Source of the DNA: CAMDPA01 sp965223035
Lineage (GTDB): Bacteria > Pseudomonadota > Alphaproteobacteria > Rhizobiales > Hyphomicrobiaceae
Direction: 5' to 3'
DNA: 64,000 nucleotides
NCBI GenBank assembly: GCA_965223035.1
Contig: OZ244980.1
Span: 3,906,001 to 3,970,000 of the forward strand
In this document: in pieces, positions 51,311 to 59,142 of the stretch
Position numbering within the stretch: position 1 is the stretch's first letter
Layout of the letters: the number at the start of each line of letters is the position of its first letter
Program-made: the position numbers and the translations under genes
Notes under the pieces: generated by a model
What the model was told of the DNA's origin: nothing
Seen by the model: the letters and a program-made list of their open reading frames with translations, nothing else
Databases searched by the model: none

Positions 51311-52696
51311 TCATGTTTTGTGGTCCGTGTCGCTAAGCCCATATTTCTTCAACAATCGATAAGTGTTGCGCTCGCTGATCCCGAGAATTCTGGCAATGCG
51401 CGCGCGGTGCCCGTGATATCGCGCCACGAGTTTTGCGACGTAGGTTTGCTTGATTTCCTCAAGCGTCGGTTCGTGATCGAATGCAAGATCTTCATGCTGG
51501 TTTTGCCCTGGCTCACGGGTGCTTATCAGCTGATCCAGTCCCAGATCACGAGCGTGGATCATGACCGAGTTTCCCGATACCAAAATAGCTCGTTCGATCA
51601 CGTTGCGCAGTTCGCGAATGTTACCCGGCCAGGAGTACGCCGTCAGAACTTCGAGAGCGTCTTTGCCAAGTTGCTTGGGTTTGGTGCGTTGGAAGGAACG
51701 AGTATTGAGGAACAACTCCGCCAGGGTTGGGATGTCCTCGCGTCGTTCACGCAGTAACGGCACGTGGATCACGACGGTCGCGAGGCGATAGTAGAGGTCG
51801 GGCCTGAATTCGCCCCCCTCGGTGAATTTCCTGAGATCGCGATTGGTTGCAGCAACGATGCGGGCATCGCTCGACAGATGCTGTGTCCCGCCGACCCGCC
51901 GAAACTCATTTGACTCTAGAACGCGCAACAGCTTCACCTGCATGTTGGTGGGCATTTCGCCTATCTCGTCAAGGAAGAGCGTTCCACCCTCAGCAACCTC
52001 GATCAGGCCCTGTTTCCTACGGTCTGCTCCGGTAAACGAACCCTTCTCGTGTCCGAACAACTCAGATTCGAACAGCGTATCCTGTAGCGTGGTAGAATCA
52101 ACGGAGACGAAGTTGCCCTTTGCACGTTCACTCAATTGGTGAATGGACTTCGCGACAAGCTCTTTGCCGACACCACTTTCACCCTGGATGAGAACCGTAC
52201 TGTCGCTTGGTGCAACCAGTTCAATGAGACGGATCATCTCGGCAAAGGCCTGGCTTCGCCCGACCATCATCGTGCTTATGTTGGGATTGAGTTTATCGCG
52301 GTAGTATTCATAGTCACGCTTCAGCGAACTTGTTTCCAGTACTCTGTTAACGACGATTTCGAGTTCGGACGGATTGATCGGTTTAGGGAGATATTCAGCG
52401 GCACCGGCCCTGACGGATGCAATTGCATCCTTGATGGTGCCAAAAGCCGTCAGCACGATGACCGGACAATGCGCTGACAACTCCGGCAGGCATTGAATAC
52501 CATCGATGTCTGGCAGCCTCACGTCGAGGATCGCCAAAGCGGCGTCCTGTTTATCGAGTAAGGCTTGTGCTTCCGCCCATGAAAAGGCCCCAACCGCTCG
52601 GTGGCCCATTGCCTGAAGCTGTTCAACGAGCAGCAGATTGAGCGTCTTGTCGTCTTCAATGACGAGAACACTTTTTCGGGCGCGTTTGCGGGTCAT
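51311..52696 (-). CDS. NtrC-type sigma-54 response regulator
   Basis: 461 residues. The receiver domain has VIEDD (12-16) and the phospho-acceptor Asp58 in LDVRLPDIDG. The AAA+ domain has Walker A GESGVGKE (172-179), the sigma-54 contact loop GSFTGA (219-224; a Ser variant of the usual GAFTGA) and FLDEIGEMP. A Fis-type HTH (ARIARILGISERNTYRLLKK) is at the C-terminus. It overlaps the sensor kinase gene by 4 bases. Its probable targets are the sigma-54 promoters at 42151 and 43281, and the palindromes at 43035, 43159, 56427 and 56460 are candidate binding sites. Confidence 0.92.
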   Translation of the reverse strand: MTRKRARKSVLVIEDDKTLNLLLVEQLQAMGHRAVGAFSWAEAQALLDKQDAALAILDVRLPDIDGIQCLPELSAHCPVIVLTAFGTIKDAIASVRAGAAEYLPKPINPSELEIVVNRVLETSSLKRDYEYYRDKLNPNISTMMVGRSQAFAEMIRLIELVAPSDSTVLIQGESGVGKELVAKSIHQLSERAKGNFVSVDSTTLQDTLFESELFGHEKGSFTGADRRKQGLIEVAEGGTLFLDEIGEMPTNMQVKLLRVLESNEFRRVGGTQHLSSDARIVAATNRDLRKFTEGGEFRPDLYYRLATVVIHVPLLRERREDIPTLAELFLNTRSFQRTKPKQLGKDALEVLTAYSWPGNIRELRNVIERAILVSGNSVMIHARDLGLDQLISTREPGQNQHEDLAFDHEPTLEEIKQTYVAKLVARYHGHRARIARILGISERNTYRLLKKYGLSDTDHKT

Positions 52697-54597
52697 ATCA
52701 GCCTCGCCTCTACGTCGGCTGATGGTAGCGTGACGACGAAGCGGCTTCCTTTACCGAGTTCGCTCGATACACTGATATTGCCGCCAATGCGCTTTGTGAT
52801 TTGCTGGCAGATGGACAAGCCGAGACCTGTTCCTTGAACACCGTCCGCGCGTCTGCTCCAGAACGGGTCGAAGACCTTTGCAAGGTCTTCCGGTCTTATT
52901 CCAACGCCCGCGTCTTCGAAGGTCAGCGTTACCGTGTCACCAAATCGATGACCCGTAATCACCAGGCGACCGCCCTCTGGCATGGCATGAAACGCGTTCT
53001 GAACGAGATTGAGGATCAGCATTCGAACTTCGCTGTCACAAGCGACAACTCGAAGCTCCTTGTCGAATTCGACGATGACCTCGATGCCAGACTTCAGGGC
53101 CTCCGCATTGAGAAGCGAGAGCATGTCCGACACCAAATCATTCAGTACCATCAGCTCCGGCTTGTCACTCGGCGGAGCACTCAACTTGAGCAGGCGCGAA
53201 GTGACGTCGATGCAACGGACGATCTCCTCTTCGATGATCCTCAAATAGGTGTCCGCCCTTTCGCGACACTTTTCTTCAATGGCGCGGGTCACTGAAGCAA
53301 GACCGAGGTGGATGGAAGCGAGGGGATTGTGGATCTCATGTGCAACGCCCGCTGCCAGCATGCCGATTTCCGACAACTTCTGCTCCTGAGACAGCCGCAT
53401 CTCTTTGCTAAGATCGCGGATCACTTCGACCACAAATTGTTGCTTCTTGCCGTCGATTTCGATCTCGAACAATGCACCTGATACCTCTACCCGCAACTCG
53501 CTACCATCAGATCCAACGTGACGGTGCCGGCAGACCAATGACGAGCCGTTCTTTTGCAATTCGTGCACCGGACACGTAACGAGTGTTGCAGCGCACGGCG
53601 TCGAACGATTGTGGCTCGAATGATAGCAAGGGTGCCCAACAATGTCGGACAGGGCGAGACCTTGCTGATTGCAGAAAGCAGCATTGGCCTTGGCTACCCG
53701 GTAGTTCATATCTATCACGCGGACTCCGTCCGGCATCGCATCGAGCATCGCCTGCAGGTAGCGTTCGCGTACTTCAATGTCGTTGACCGTCAGCTCTATT
53801 CGCTCCGCCATGGTATTAAACGCGGCTCCAAGTGCAGCCATTTCATCGGCACCACGCAACGAAACGCGACGCGATAGTTGACCGAATGAAAAGCTGCTTG
53901 CGGCTTCATTCAAGCGACTTATCGGTGATAGGACCGAGGCATTCAGCATCAGTCCGATCCCCCCGACGGTGGTCAGAAGAACGACAATTCCAGCGCTACT
54001 GAGGGCAAGCGTTGTCAGCAGCAATTCACGCCGAATTGGAGTTGCATCGTAGTCCACCACCAGGATTCCATTGATGGGGTTCGCGGCGACCTTGCCATGG
54101 CACTGTGTGCAGGCTTCGCGATTGCGAACGGGATTGATGCTACGCAATACATCCTTGTTCGTCGGTGTGGTTAGAAATGCGGAGTATGTGTTTTCCTGGC
54201 CAGTTGAACGGGTGCAGTTCTTACAGAGTTCCCCGCTCGCAAGGTTGAAGCGCCTCCCGAGCAATGCTTGCGAAGAAGTGAACCGCACTTCTCCGTCCGG
54301 GGCGAGAATCATGACACTTGCGACATTCGCCTGCTTGCCGAGTTTGTCGACCATTCGCCGCAAACCATCGATGTCGCGGTTCAGCATGGCTGTCTCAAGC
54401 CCGACCTGCAAAAGGCGATTGATTTCCATTGATGCGGAAGCGCGTTCTTCAAGCACGCGATTACGATAGGAAGTCACGAGTACGGCAAGGAAGCAGAGCG
54501 ATGACAGGAACAGACTAGTCGTCATCGTCAGAACCAGCTTGCGTTTCAGACTAGCCGCGATCCAGCTGGTTATTCTATTCCAGAGTCCGAGTTTCAT
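52693..54597 (-). CDS. sensor histidine kinase with a c-type haem motif in its periplasmic domain
   Basis: 634 residues. Two membrane helices (about 22-43 and 193-222) bracket a periplasmic domain with CKNC (125-128) and a haem-binding CTQCH (163-167). After the second helix come a HAMP region, a PAS domain with the Cys-rich stretch HPCYHSSHNRSTPC followed by TCPVHE (about 322-346), the phospho-acceptor His420 in GVAHEIHNPLAS, and an HATPase domain (NLVQNAFHAMPEGG, DAGVGIRPED, GTGLGLSICQQI). The haem motif suggests that it senses redox state, a gas or an oxidant outside the membrane. It is paired with the sigma-54 regulator and follows two genes that overlap in series. Confidence 0.88.
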   Translation of the reverse strand: MKLGLWNRITSWIAASLKRKLVLTMTTSLFLSSLCFLAVLVTSYRNRVLEERASASMEINRLLQVGLETAMLNRDIDGLRRMVDKLGKQANVASVMILAPDGEVRFTSSQALLGRRFNLASGELCKNCTRSTGQENTYSAFLTTPTNKDVLRSINPVRNREACTQCHGKVAANPINGILVVDYDATPIRRELLLTTLALSSAGIVVLLTTVGGIGLMLNASVLSPISRLNEAASSFSFGQLSRRVSLRGADEMAALGAAFNTMAERIELTVNDIEVRERYLQAMLDAMPDGVRVIDMNYRVAKANAAFCNQQGLALSDIVGHPCYHSSHNRSTPCAATLVTCPVHELQKNGSSLVCRHRHVGSDGSELRVEVSGALFEIEIDGKKQQFVVEVIRDLSKEMRLSQEQKLSEIGMLAAGVAHEIHNPLASIHLGLASVTRAIEEKCRERADTYLRIIEEEIVRCIDVTSRLLKLSAPPSDKPELMVLNDLVSDMLSLLNAEALKSGIEVIVEFDKELRVVACDSEVRMLILNLVQNAFHAMPEGGRLVITGHRFGDTVTLTFEDAGVGIRPEDLAKVFDPFWSRRADGVQGTGLGLSICQQITKRIGGNISVSSELGKGSRFVVTLPSADVEARLI

Positions 54598-55067
54598 TGT
54601 GAAGCCAGTCGCGACAGTAGGCTCTCCTCGGGAACATGGTCGGGATCGACCCGGTTGAACCGTGATGGGATCTTTGGAAGGTCGGCCTGAAAAATCGTGA
54701 TTGGTATGATGACTGGTCCCGGCCAGTCATGTTCGGCAAACGTCTTCAGCCATGTCTGTCGTTCAGCCGCTTCCTTGGTTGCCAGCAACGCTTCCGCGTT
54801 GTGTACGACGAGTCCGCCTGCTGCCGACCGCTCCGCAATCTCCTGCGTCAGGCTCGCAAGGGGCAGTTGCGCTGCCTCCCATCCGAGTGGGAGCAGTATT
54901 TCTTCACGAAAATCGAAGAACGTGAAGCCAAGATTGCCGGCCAACTCTCGGATCAGCGTCGGACGGTACTCGTGCAAGGCGACAAAAAAACCTCCGCTCG
55001 CCCCAGCCACCACAATCATGTCGGCAATCGGCTGAATCCAGTCGGGAGAAGACGAGTGGAGCTGCAT
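54594..55067 (-). CDS. unknown 157-aa protein of the regulatory operon
   Basis: No family recognised. The N-terminal half, MIVVAGASGGFFVALHEYRP, looks like a P-loop beta-strand and turn that lacks the Lys, followed by LIRELAGNLGFTFFDFREEI. The middle VVHNAEALLATKEAAERQTW and PVIIPITIFQADLP fit a Rossmann-type fold. It overlaps the ferredoxin gene upstream (55067) and the sensor kinase downstream (54594-54597), so it is tightly coupled to signalling. A degenerate NTPase that relays between ferredoxin and kinase is possible, but this is only inference. Confidence 0.65.
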   Translation of the reverse strand: MQLHSSSPDWIQPIADMIVVAGASGGFFVALHEYRPTLIRELAGNLGFTFFDFREEILLPLGWEAAQLPLASLTQEIAERSAAGGLVVHNAEALLATKEAAERQTWLKTFAEHDWPGPVIIPITIFQADLPKIPSRFNRVDPDHVPEESLLSRLASQ

Positions 55068-56110
55068 TACTCAAGAACCTGAAATAGTTTTCTGTTGTGC
55101 CCGGTAGTCGTGCATATCGAGCACAGGGCTGCGCTGTGATCACGGTCTGATGGTATGCGAAACACATTCCCGCATGCCTTGCATTGCTTTCTGTCAAGGT
55201 GCAGGCATTTGACGGAGGCACGTTGCCATTGCTCAATGGTGATGGCACCGGCATCGCATACATCCACACATAGGCCGCACCCCGTGCAGCTTCGCGGATA
55301 GAGTTCATAGCAGTCGCCGACGTCGCCCCCTTCATTGAGGCGGATTGCTTGGTGTGAGCAAATGCGGCTGCACGCGTCGCAAGCGACGCACAATTCAGCG
55401 TCGATACGCATCAGGTACGGATTTAGTGGTGTGTCCACGGTACCCGGCGGCAGAGCCTGAGCGGCAGGTGCTGGTTCAGGGTTTTTCTTCGCAGGTCCCG
55501 TCTCCGCGTTGCGAGGGCGGAGTGCCATGAGGAAATCGCGGCGGGTTGCTTGCGTGAGCGACGCACGCTCGGCGCGCCAATCGGTGGCTGGTCGTTCGTC
55601 TACCGAAACTTCCGGCAAGGCTCGGTCGTCCAGAAGGACGCCTAAATCACCGAGCGCCTGGTCGCATGACAGCGTTGCGCTGCGCTTGCACGCTGTACAA
55701 TCACCTCGCGAGAGCACAATCCGCCGCATGCCTTGCGCATAAAGCTGCGCTAGCTCGTCAAGACCAACTGCATGCAGACAGGGCCGGACTCCTATTCCTC
55801 TTTCAGATACCGCGATCTCACAAGCAAACATAACCGTCTGCCGGTTTTCGAGGGCGACCGCGGGTGAGGGCAGGTCCAGATGGATTGCAGACTGCGGGCA
55901 GGCCGCCACACAGATCCCACAACCGTCACAGGCTTCTGTGTCAATACCGAGTGCAGCTTCTCCCATCACCCAGGCCGAGACGGGGCAAGCCTCAACACAC
56001 GCGCGGCAACTCGCGGCGACAACCTTGCTGTGTACACAGCGCTCGAAATCAACATCAGGTAGCAAATCCGAAACGGAGCCCGACTGCGTTGTGTCCGACG
56101 AATTCACCAT
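55067..56110 (-). CDS. polyferredoxin with multiple [4Fe-4S] motifs, 347 aa
   Basis: Cys clusters include CRACVEACP (about 35-43), CDGCGICVAACP (about 61-72), a central CTACKRSATLSC, CVACDACSRICS (about 240-251) and CTGCGLCVDVCD (about 275-286), then a C-terminal zinc- or Fe-binding stretch with CKACGNVF and CSIC. The domain order recalls NapF/MauM-like and other soluble electron-transfer polyferredoxins. No signal peptide is present, so it is cytoplasmic. The ATG at 56110 is preferred to a TTG at 56122. It is the first gene of the operon containing the sensor kinase and may report cytoplasmic redox state or support molybdoenzyme maturation. Confidence 0.82.
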   Translation of the reverse strand: MVNSSDTTQSGSVSDLLPDVDFERCVHSKVVAASCRACVEACPVSAWVMGEAALGIDTEACDGCGICVAACPQSAIHLDLPSPAVALENRQTVMFACEIAVSERGIGVRPCLHAVGLDELAQLYAQGMRRIVLSRGDCTACKRSATLSCDQALGDLGVLLDDRALPEVSVDERPATDWRAERASLTQATRRDFLMALRPRNAETGPAKKNPEPAPAAQALPPGTVDTPLNPYLMRIDAELCVACDACSRICSHQAIRLNEGGDVGDCYELYPRSCTGCGLCVDVCDAGAITIEQWQRASVKCLHLDRKQCKACGNVFRIPSDRDHSAALCSICTTTGHNRKLFQVLE

Positions 56111-56176
56111 CGAAAGTTCCAACCATTCGCGGTTCGGAAGGCAACTTGACCGACCTGTGCAGCGCTAGAGCAACCT

Positions 56177-56216
56177 GCCTTAAATCGGAACCGGCTTTGC
56201 GGTTCCGATTTAAGGC
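56177..56216. repeat. palindromic intergenic repeat, copy 2
   Basis: Arms GCCTTAAATCGGAACC and GGTTCCGATTTAAGGC (16 bp, perfect) around loop GGCTTTGC, in the same orientation as the copy at 40858. It is bordered by CTAGAGC on the left (56165) and GATGATCTAG on the right. It lies in the divergent gap between the polyferredoxin and msrA genes. Confidence 0.85.
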
Positions 56217-56425
56217 GCGATGATCTAGCATGCTTTGTTTCCTTGCCTGCGCATTCGATGCCGCTCACTACATGTGTGAAGGCCCGGCCATGATGCCAAT
56301 GGCCAAGATCGCGCAATGCCTTCTGAAATTAACCAAGCAAGAATTGCACCAATGAGATGATTCTTATCATGGTCAATGAAACAGGCGTGCTGTGCCATCT
56401 CATTCGGTCATGCATGCCGTTTTGC

Positions 56426-56475
56426 CATGACAAAATGTCCGCTTTGCAGCTGCAGATACCTGCCATTTTGTCATG
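56426..56475. promoter_or_regulatory. paired palindromic activator-site candidates in the ferredoxin-msrA gap
   Basis: CATGACAAAATG at 56426-56437 and its inverse CATTTTGTCATG at 56464-56475 form a perfect 12-bp inverted repeat. Each is part of a site like those upstream of the Met-rich gene: ATGACAAAATGTC at 56427 and, on the minus strand, ATGACAAAATGGCAG at 56474-56460. Centres are about 34 bases apart, close to three helical turns. The rest of this 560-base gap contains no gene; no good sigma-54 promoter was found next to the sites. Confidence 0.65.
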
Positions 56476-56670
56476 TCGGAACGCTCTGAATTGCCGAGGC
56501 CGACCATAAAGTCGTGACGGCCTGCAACGCAGGCCGAGGCGCGAACCCGCCCCGGTGTCAGCGATAGTGGTTACGGTTCTTTGATCCCGCGTTACCAAGA
56601 TTTTTTTGTCTGCGCTTTGGTGAGCAGGTAAGAGTGTTTCGCCGAAAACCTATACTGACATGAGGTCGCC

Positions 56671-57399
56671 ATGAAGCGCTCTGCGGTGGTCATCTTGCTC
56701 TCGCTGATTGGAGCACTTGCGATCTATGGGACGACCTTGACGACAAGTGCTCCTCCAACCACTCGTCAAGCAAGCCCGACGAAGGCGCCTGATCTCAGCG
56801 GTCTTTCCGTCGTAACCCTCGCCGGCGGCTGTTTCTGGTGTGTGGAAGCCGCTTTTGAGGAGGTTCCTGGTGTCTACAACGTAGTATCGGGGTACTCGGG
56901 TGGCGACAGTAAGAACCCGACCTACAAGCAGGTCTCTGCTGGTTTGACAAACCACACTGAAGCCGTTCAGTTCTACTATGATCCTAAGGTCATAACTTAC
57001 GACGGGTTGTTGCAGGTGCTCTGGCGCACTGCTGATCCAACGGATTCGAAGGGACAATACCACGACCGCGGCAGCCAATATCGGCCGGCTATTTTCTATC
57101 ACAATGAGAAGCAACGGCTAGCAGCGATCCGCTCGCGCAAGGAACTATCGAAATCGGGACCTTTCAACAAGCCGATCACGATAGAAATCGTTGCTTTCAA
57201 GTCATTCCATCGTGCCGAGGAGTATCATCAGGATTACCATCGCAAGAAGCCTTTGCACTACGTGCTCTACACCGCCGGTTCGGGGCGCACTGCGTTCCAC
57301 GAGAAAGTGTGGGGCGACAAGCTAAAGATTGACTTCTCCAAGTACCGGCCGGGCAAGAAAGCCAACGTCGTCGGCGCTCGGTCAATGACGGGGATGTGA
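56671..57399 (+). CDS. msrA: membrane-anchored or exported peptide methionine sulfoxide reductase A
   Basis: 242 residues. The N-terminal hydrophobic stretch SAVVILLSLIGALAIYGTTL is a signal anchor, so the enzyme should face the periplasm; most MsrA proteins are cytoplasmic. The catalytic motif is GGCFWCVEAAFEEVPGV (Cys54, with Cys57 as possible resolving Cys). The family blocks YSGGDSKNPTYKQVSAGLTN, HTEAVQFYYDP and QYHDRGSQYRPAIFY are all present. It reduces Met-S-sulfoxide in proteins. No MsrB or thioredoxin-like helper is adjacent. The spacing of GAGG to the ATG is good. The shared palindromes upstream connect it to the Met-rich protein gene. Confidence 0.93.
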   Translation: MKRSAVVILLSLIGALAIYGTTLTTSAPPTTRQASPTKAPDLSGLSVVTLAGGCFWCVEAAFEEVPGVYNVVSGYSGGDSKNPTYKQVSAGLTNHTEAVQFYYDPKVITYDGLLQVLWRTADPTDSKGQYHDRGSQYRPAIFYHNEKQRLAAIRSRKELSKSGPFNKPITIEIVAFKSFHRAEEYHQDYHRKKPLHYVLYTAGSGRTAFHEKVWGDKLKIDFSKYRPGKKANVVGARSMTGM

Positions 57400-57688
57400 G
57401 GGTGACCGGGAAACATTAGTTGGTCCTCTGGTTGGGCCTGTCGAGACCGCCTGAGCCGTCCCATTTGCGCGTAGACGGCTACGCGGCAACGTAGCTGGAC
57501 AAAGCTTCTGATATTTCTGCCTTGTACGTTTTCGGATCGATGACATCCTTCCGACGTGAGTTCTCCGCTGCGCGGCCATGGTCTGGTTAATGTGTGTGGT
57601 CATGTTCGAAGAGCAGCCTGAGACATTGAGTGCGTCTATAAGGGGCACGTCAGATGACCGCTCTGTGGACTTTGCGTCGATTCTGATT

Positions 57689-58226
57689 TCAGGCAATCAG
57701 GTCACGGGTGTCAAAACCACAACACAACATGATAGAAGGCGGCTGCTCGCTTTCAGGTCTCAAGCGGACCGAACAATCAGCGCACTCAATGTGTCGGGTA
57801 ATTTCGGAGGAGGGAGAAAACACTGACCGACCCAGTGATCTAGAAATGCGCTCACCGACTTCATCGTTGGTCTGGCGCACGTGATCCTGCACCAAGTGCG
57901 CATCGCGCTGCGTCGTTTCAGGTTGCGTGTGACCAAGTAGTACGCCGATCATTTGAAGAGAAGCGCCTCCTTCCGCCGCGAACGAAGCAAAAGAATGTCG
58001 AAGATCGTGAAGACGAACATCGTCAATGTCGACCAGTTTGCGGATACGTCGCCACGGCTTCTGAAGATTGATGAGATGCCCGCCTTCAACATCGCCGACA
58101 ATGACATATGGGGTTTCCCTCAACGCGCGGTAGTTTGATGAGCAGCTCCTGAGCTGCCTTGTTAAGAAAGATTGGCTTCTGCCCGGTTTTACTATCAGGC
58201 AGAAAGATGATGGCGCGTTGCAGGTC
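57689..58226 (-). pseudogene. C-terminal remnant of a second tyrosine integrase
   Basis: Similar to the island integrase (VEGGHLINLQKPWRRIRKLV and VRLHDLRHSFASFAAEGGAS), but decayed. The N-terminal two thirds are missing, a frameshift lies near 58125-58130, and the catalytic Tyr is replaced by Asp (TTQRDAHLV versus TTQRYAHLV). The 5' break is exactly where the 508-bp module begins. A 290-base gap to msrA holds no gene. It implies that a second island once ended here. Confidence 0.85.
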
Positions 58227-58724
58227 ACCTAACACGAGCGTAGCTGACGCGCGAGGCTTGAGTAGCTTCGACTATTGAGCGTCGGACCCATGTCAGGTTT
58301 TTGCCGGCATAAGCCAATCGGAGCACGCCGGGGCCGTTGTGGGATCGTCCATCGGCCCCGCCAATAGGTTGCCTCTGCCGCGGTAGAGTTCTGATCGACG
58401 AATATACTCGGCTTCGGCCAAGGTCTGCGGAACACCGGTCACGACGTAGCAGATCTCGGTGGCTGTGGGCGCGTTGGCGTCACCCGTTATGGCCTGGGGC
58501 GCCTTGCCGTATGCCCGGTCAAGAATTTCTCGACCAGCGACAACGCGAACAGCCTGGCTTTCCGCCTCGGTTGCGAGACGTGCAAGCTCGGCTAATGCCG
58601 CTGGCGCATACCGATTCGCGAGTTCTTTCACCTCTGCGGTTGACCTGTTGGGCGTACCCCGCCGGCGGCCGCCGGTCTTTTTGCGCTTCATCGTCGATTT
58701 CCGTCTACTTTAGAGCAGCAGACG
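58217..58724. repeat. 508-bp duplicated module, copy 2
   Basis: Nearly identical to 36326-36833. Its first ten bases are integrase coding sequence (the DLQR codons), so the module is joined directly to the interrupted integrase gene. Only a few substitutions separate the copies. Confidence 0.85.
58293..58691 (-). CDS. 132-aa phage-type protein, copy 2
   Basis: Same protein as at 36402 with small differences (GTPN for STPN near residue 12, ANRYAPAALAELA for ADRYAPAALAKLA). The two copies keep an open frame despite sequence differences, so selection or recent duplication is likely. Function is unknown; it is a phage-related relic by similarity of pattern. Confidence 0.6.
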   Translation of the reverse strand: MKRKKTGGRRRGTPNRSTAEVKELANRYAPAALAELARLATEAESQAVRVVAGREILDRAYGKAPQAITGDANAPTATEICYVVTGVPQTLAEAEYIRRSELYRGRGNLLAGPMDDPTTAPACSDWLMPAKT

Positions 58725-59142
58725 CAACACCGCTCGGCTGGTCGTACCGCACTCGTGTTTTAACAGACGTAAACGCAACTAATTCATATGTGCGTACACT
58801 TTAGATCAACACGCCGACGCTCGTCATCTGCGGCGATGAGGACCATGGTGCCCCGCCGGAAAAATTCACGGCAGATGCACGCGATGATAAAGGGATCACG
58901 GTTCGTGGTGGCGGGGCATATCTCGAACATCGAGAAACCAGCAATTTTCAACCGCGCCGTAGCGTCATTGTTCGATGACATTGAAAACAACCAACGCGCT
59001 TCTTGAAATGAGAACGGGTAGGTGGTGGACGCTGTACTATCTGGCAAGCCCGGTCGCCCCATCCGCCTGGTTGCCAGCGTGCACTAAACCGAGCAAAAAA
59101 GCATGCAAAACTCTGCCGCGGCTGTAAGAGCTGTCCCGAACC
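58725..59142. other. gene-free region
   Basis: About 420 bases upstream of the transporter gene. Short frames on both strands have no domains or ribosome sites. Nothing recognised. Confidence 0.45.

Noticed and set aside
54594..55067. Possible BrxF-like protein linked to the BREX-like operon
   Set aside because: A general pattern resemblance was noticed, but the P-loop Lys is missing and the gene is locked in a two-component operon 40 kb away from the defence genes.
56230..56300. Sigma-54 promoter for the ferredoxin operon (minus strand CGGCAT-N5-GCGCA)
   Set aside because: Only the GG/GC spacing fits; both boxes deviate too much from the consensus.
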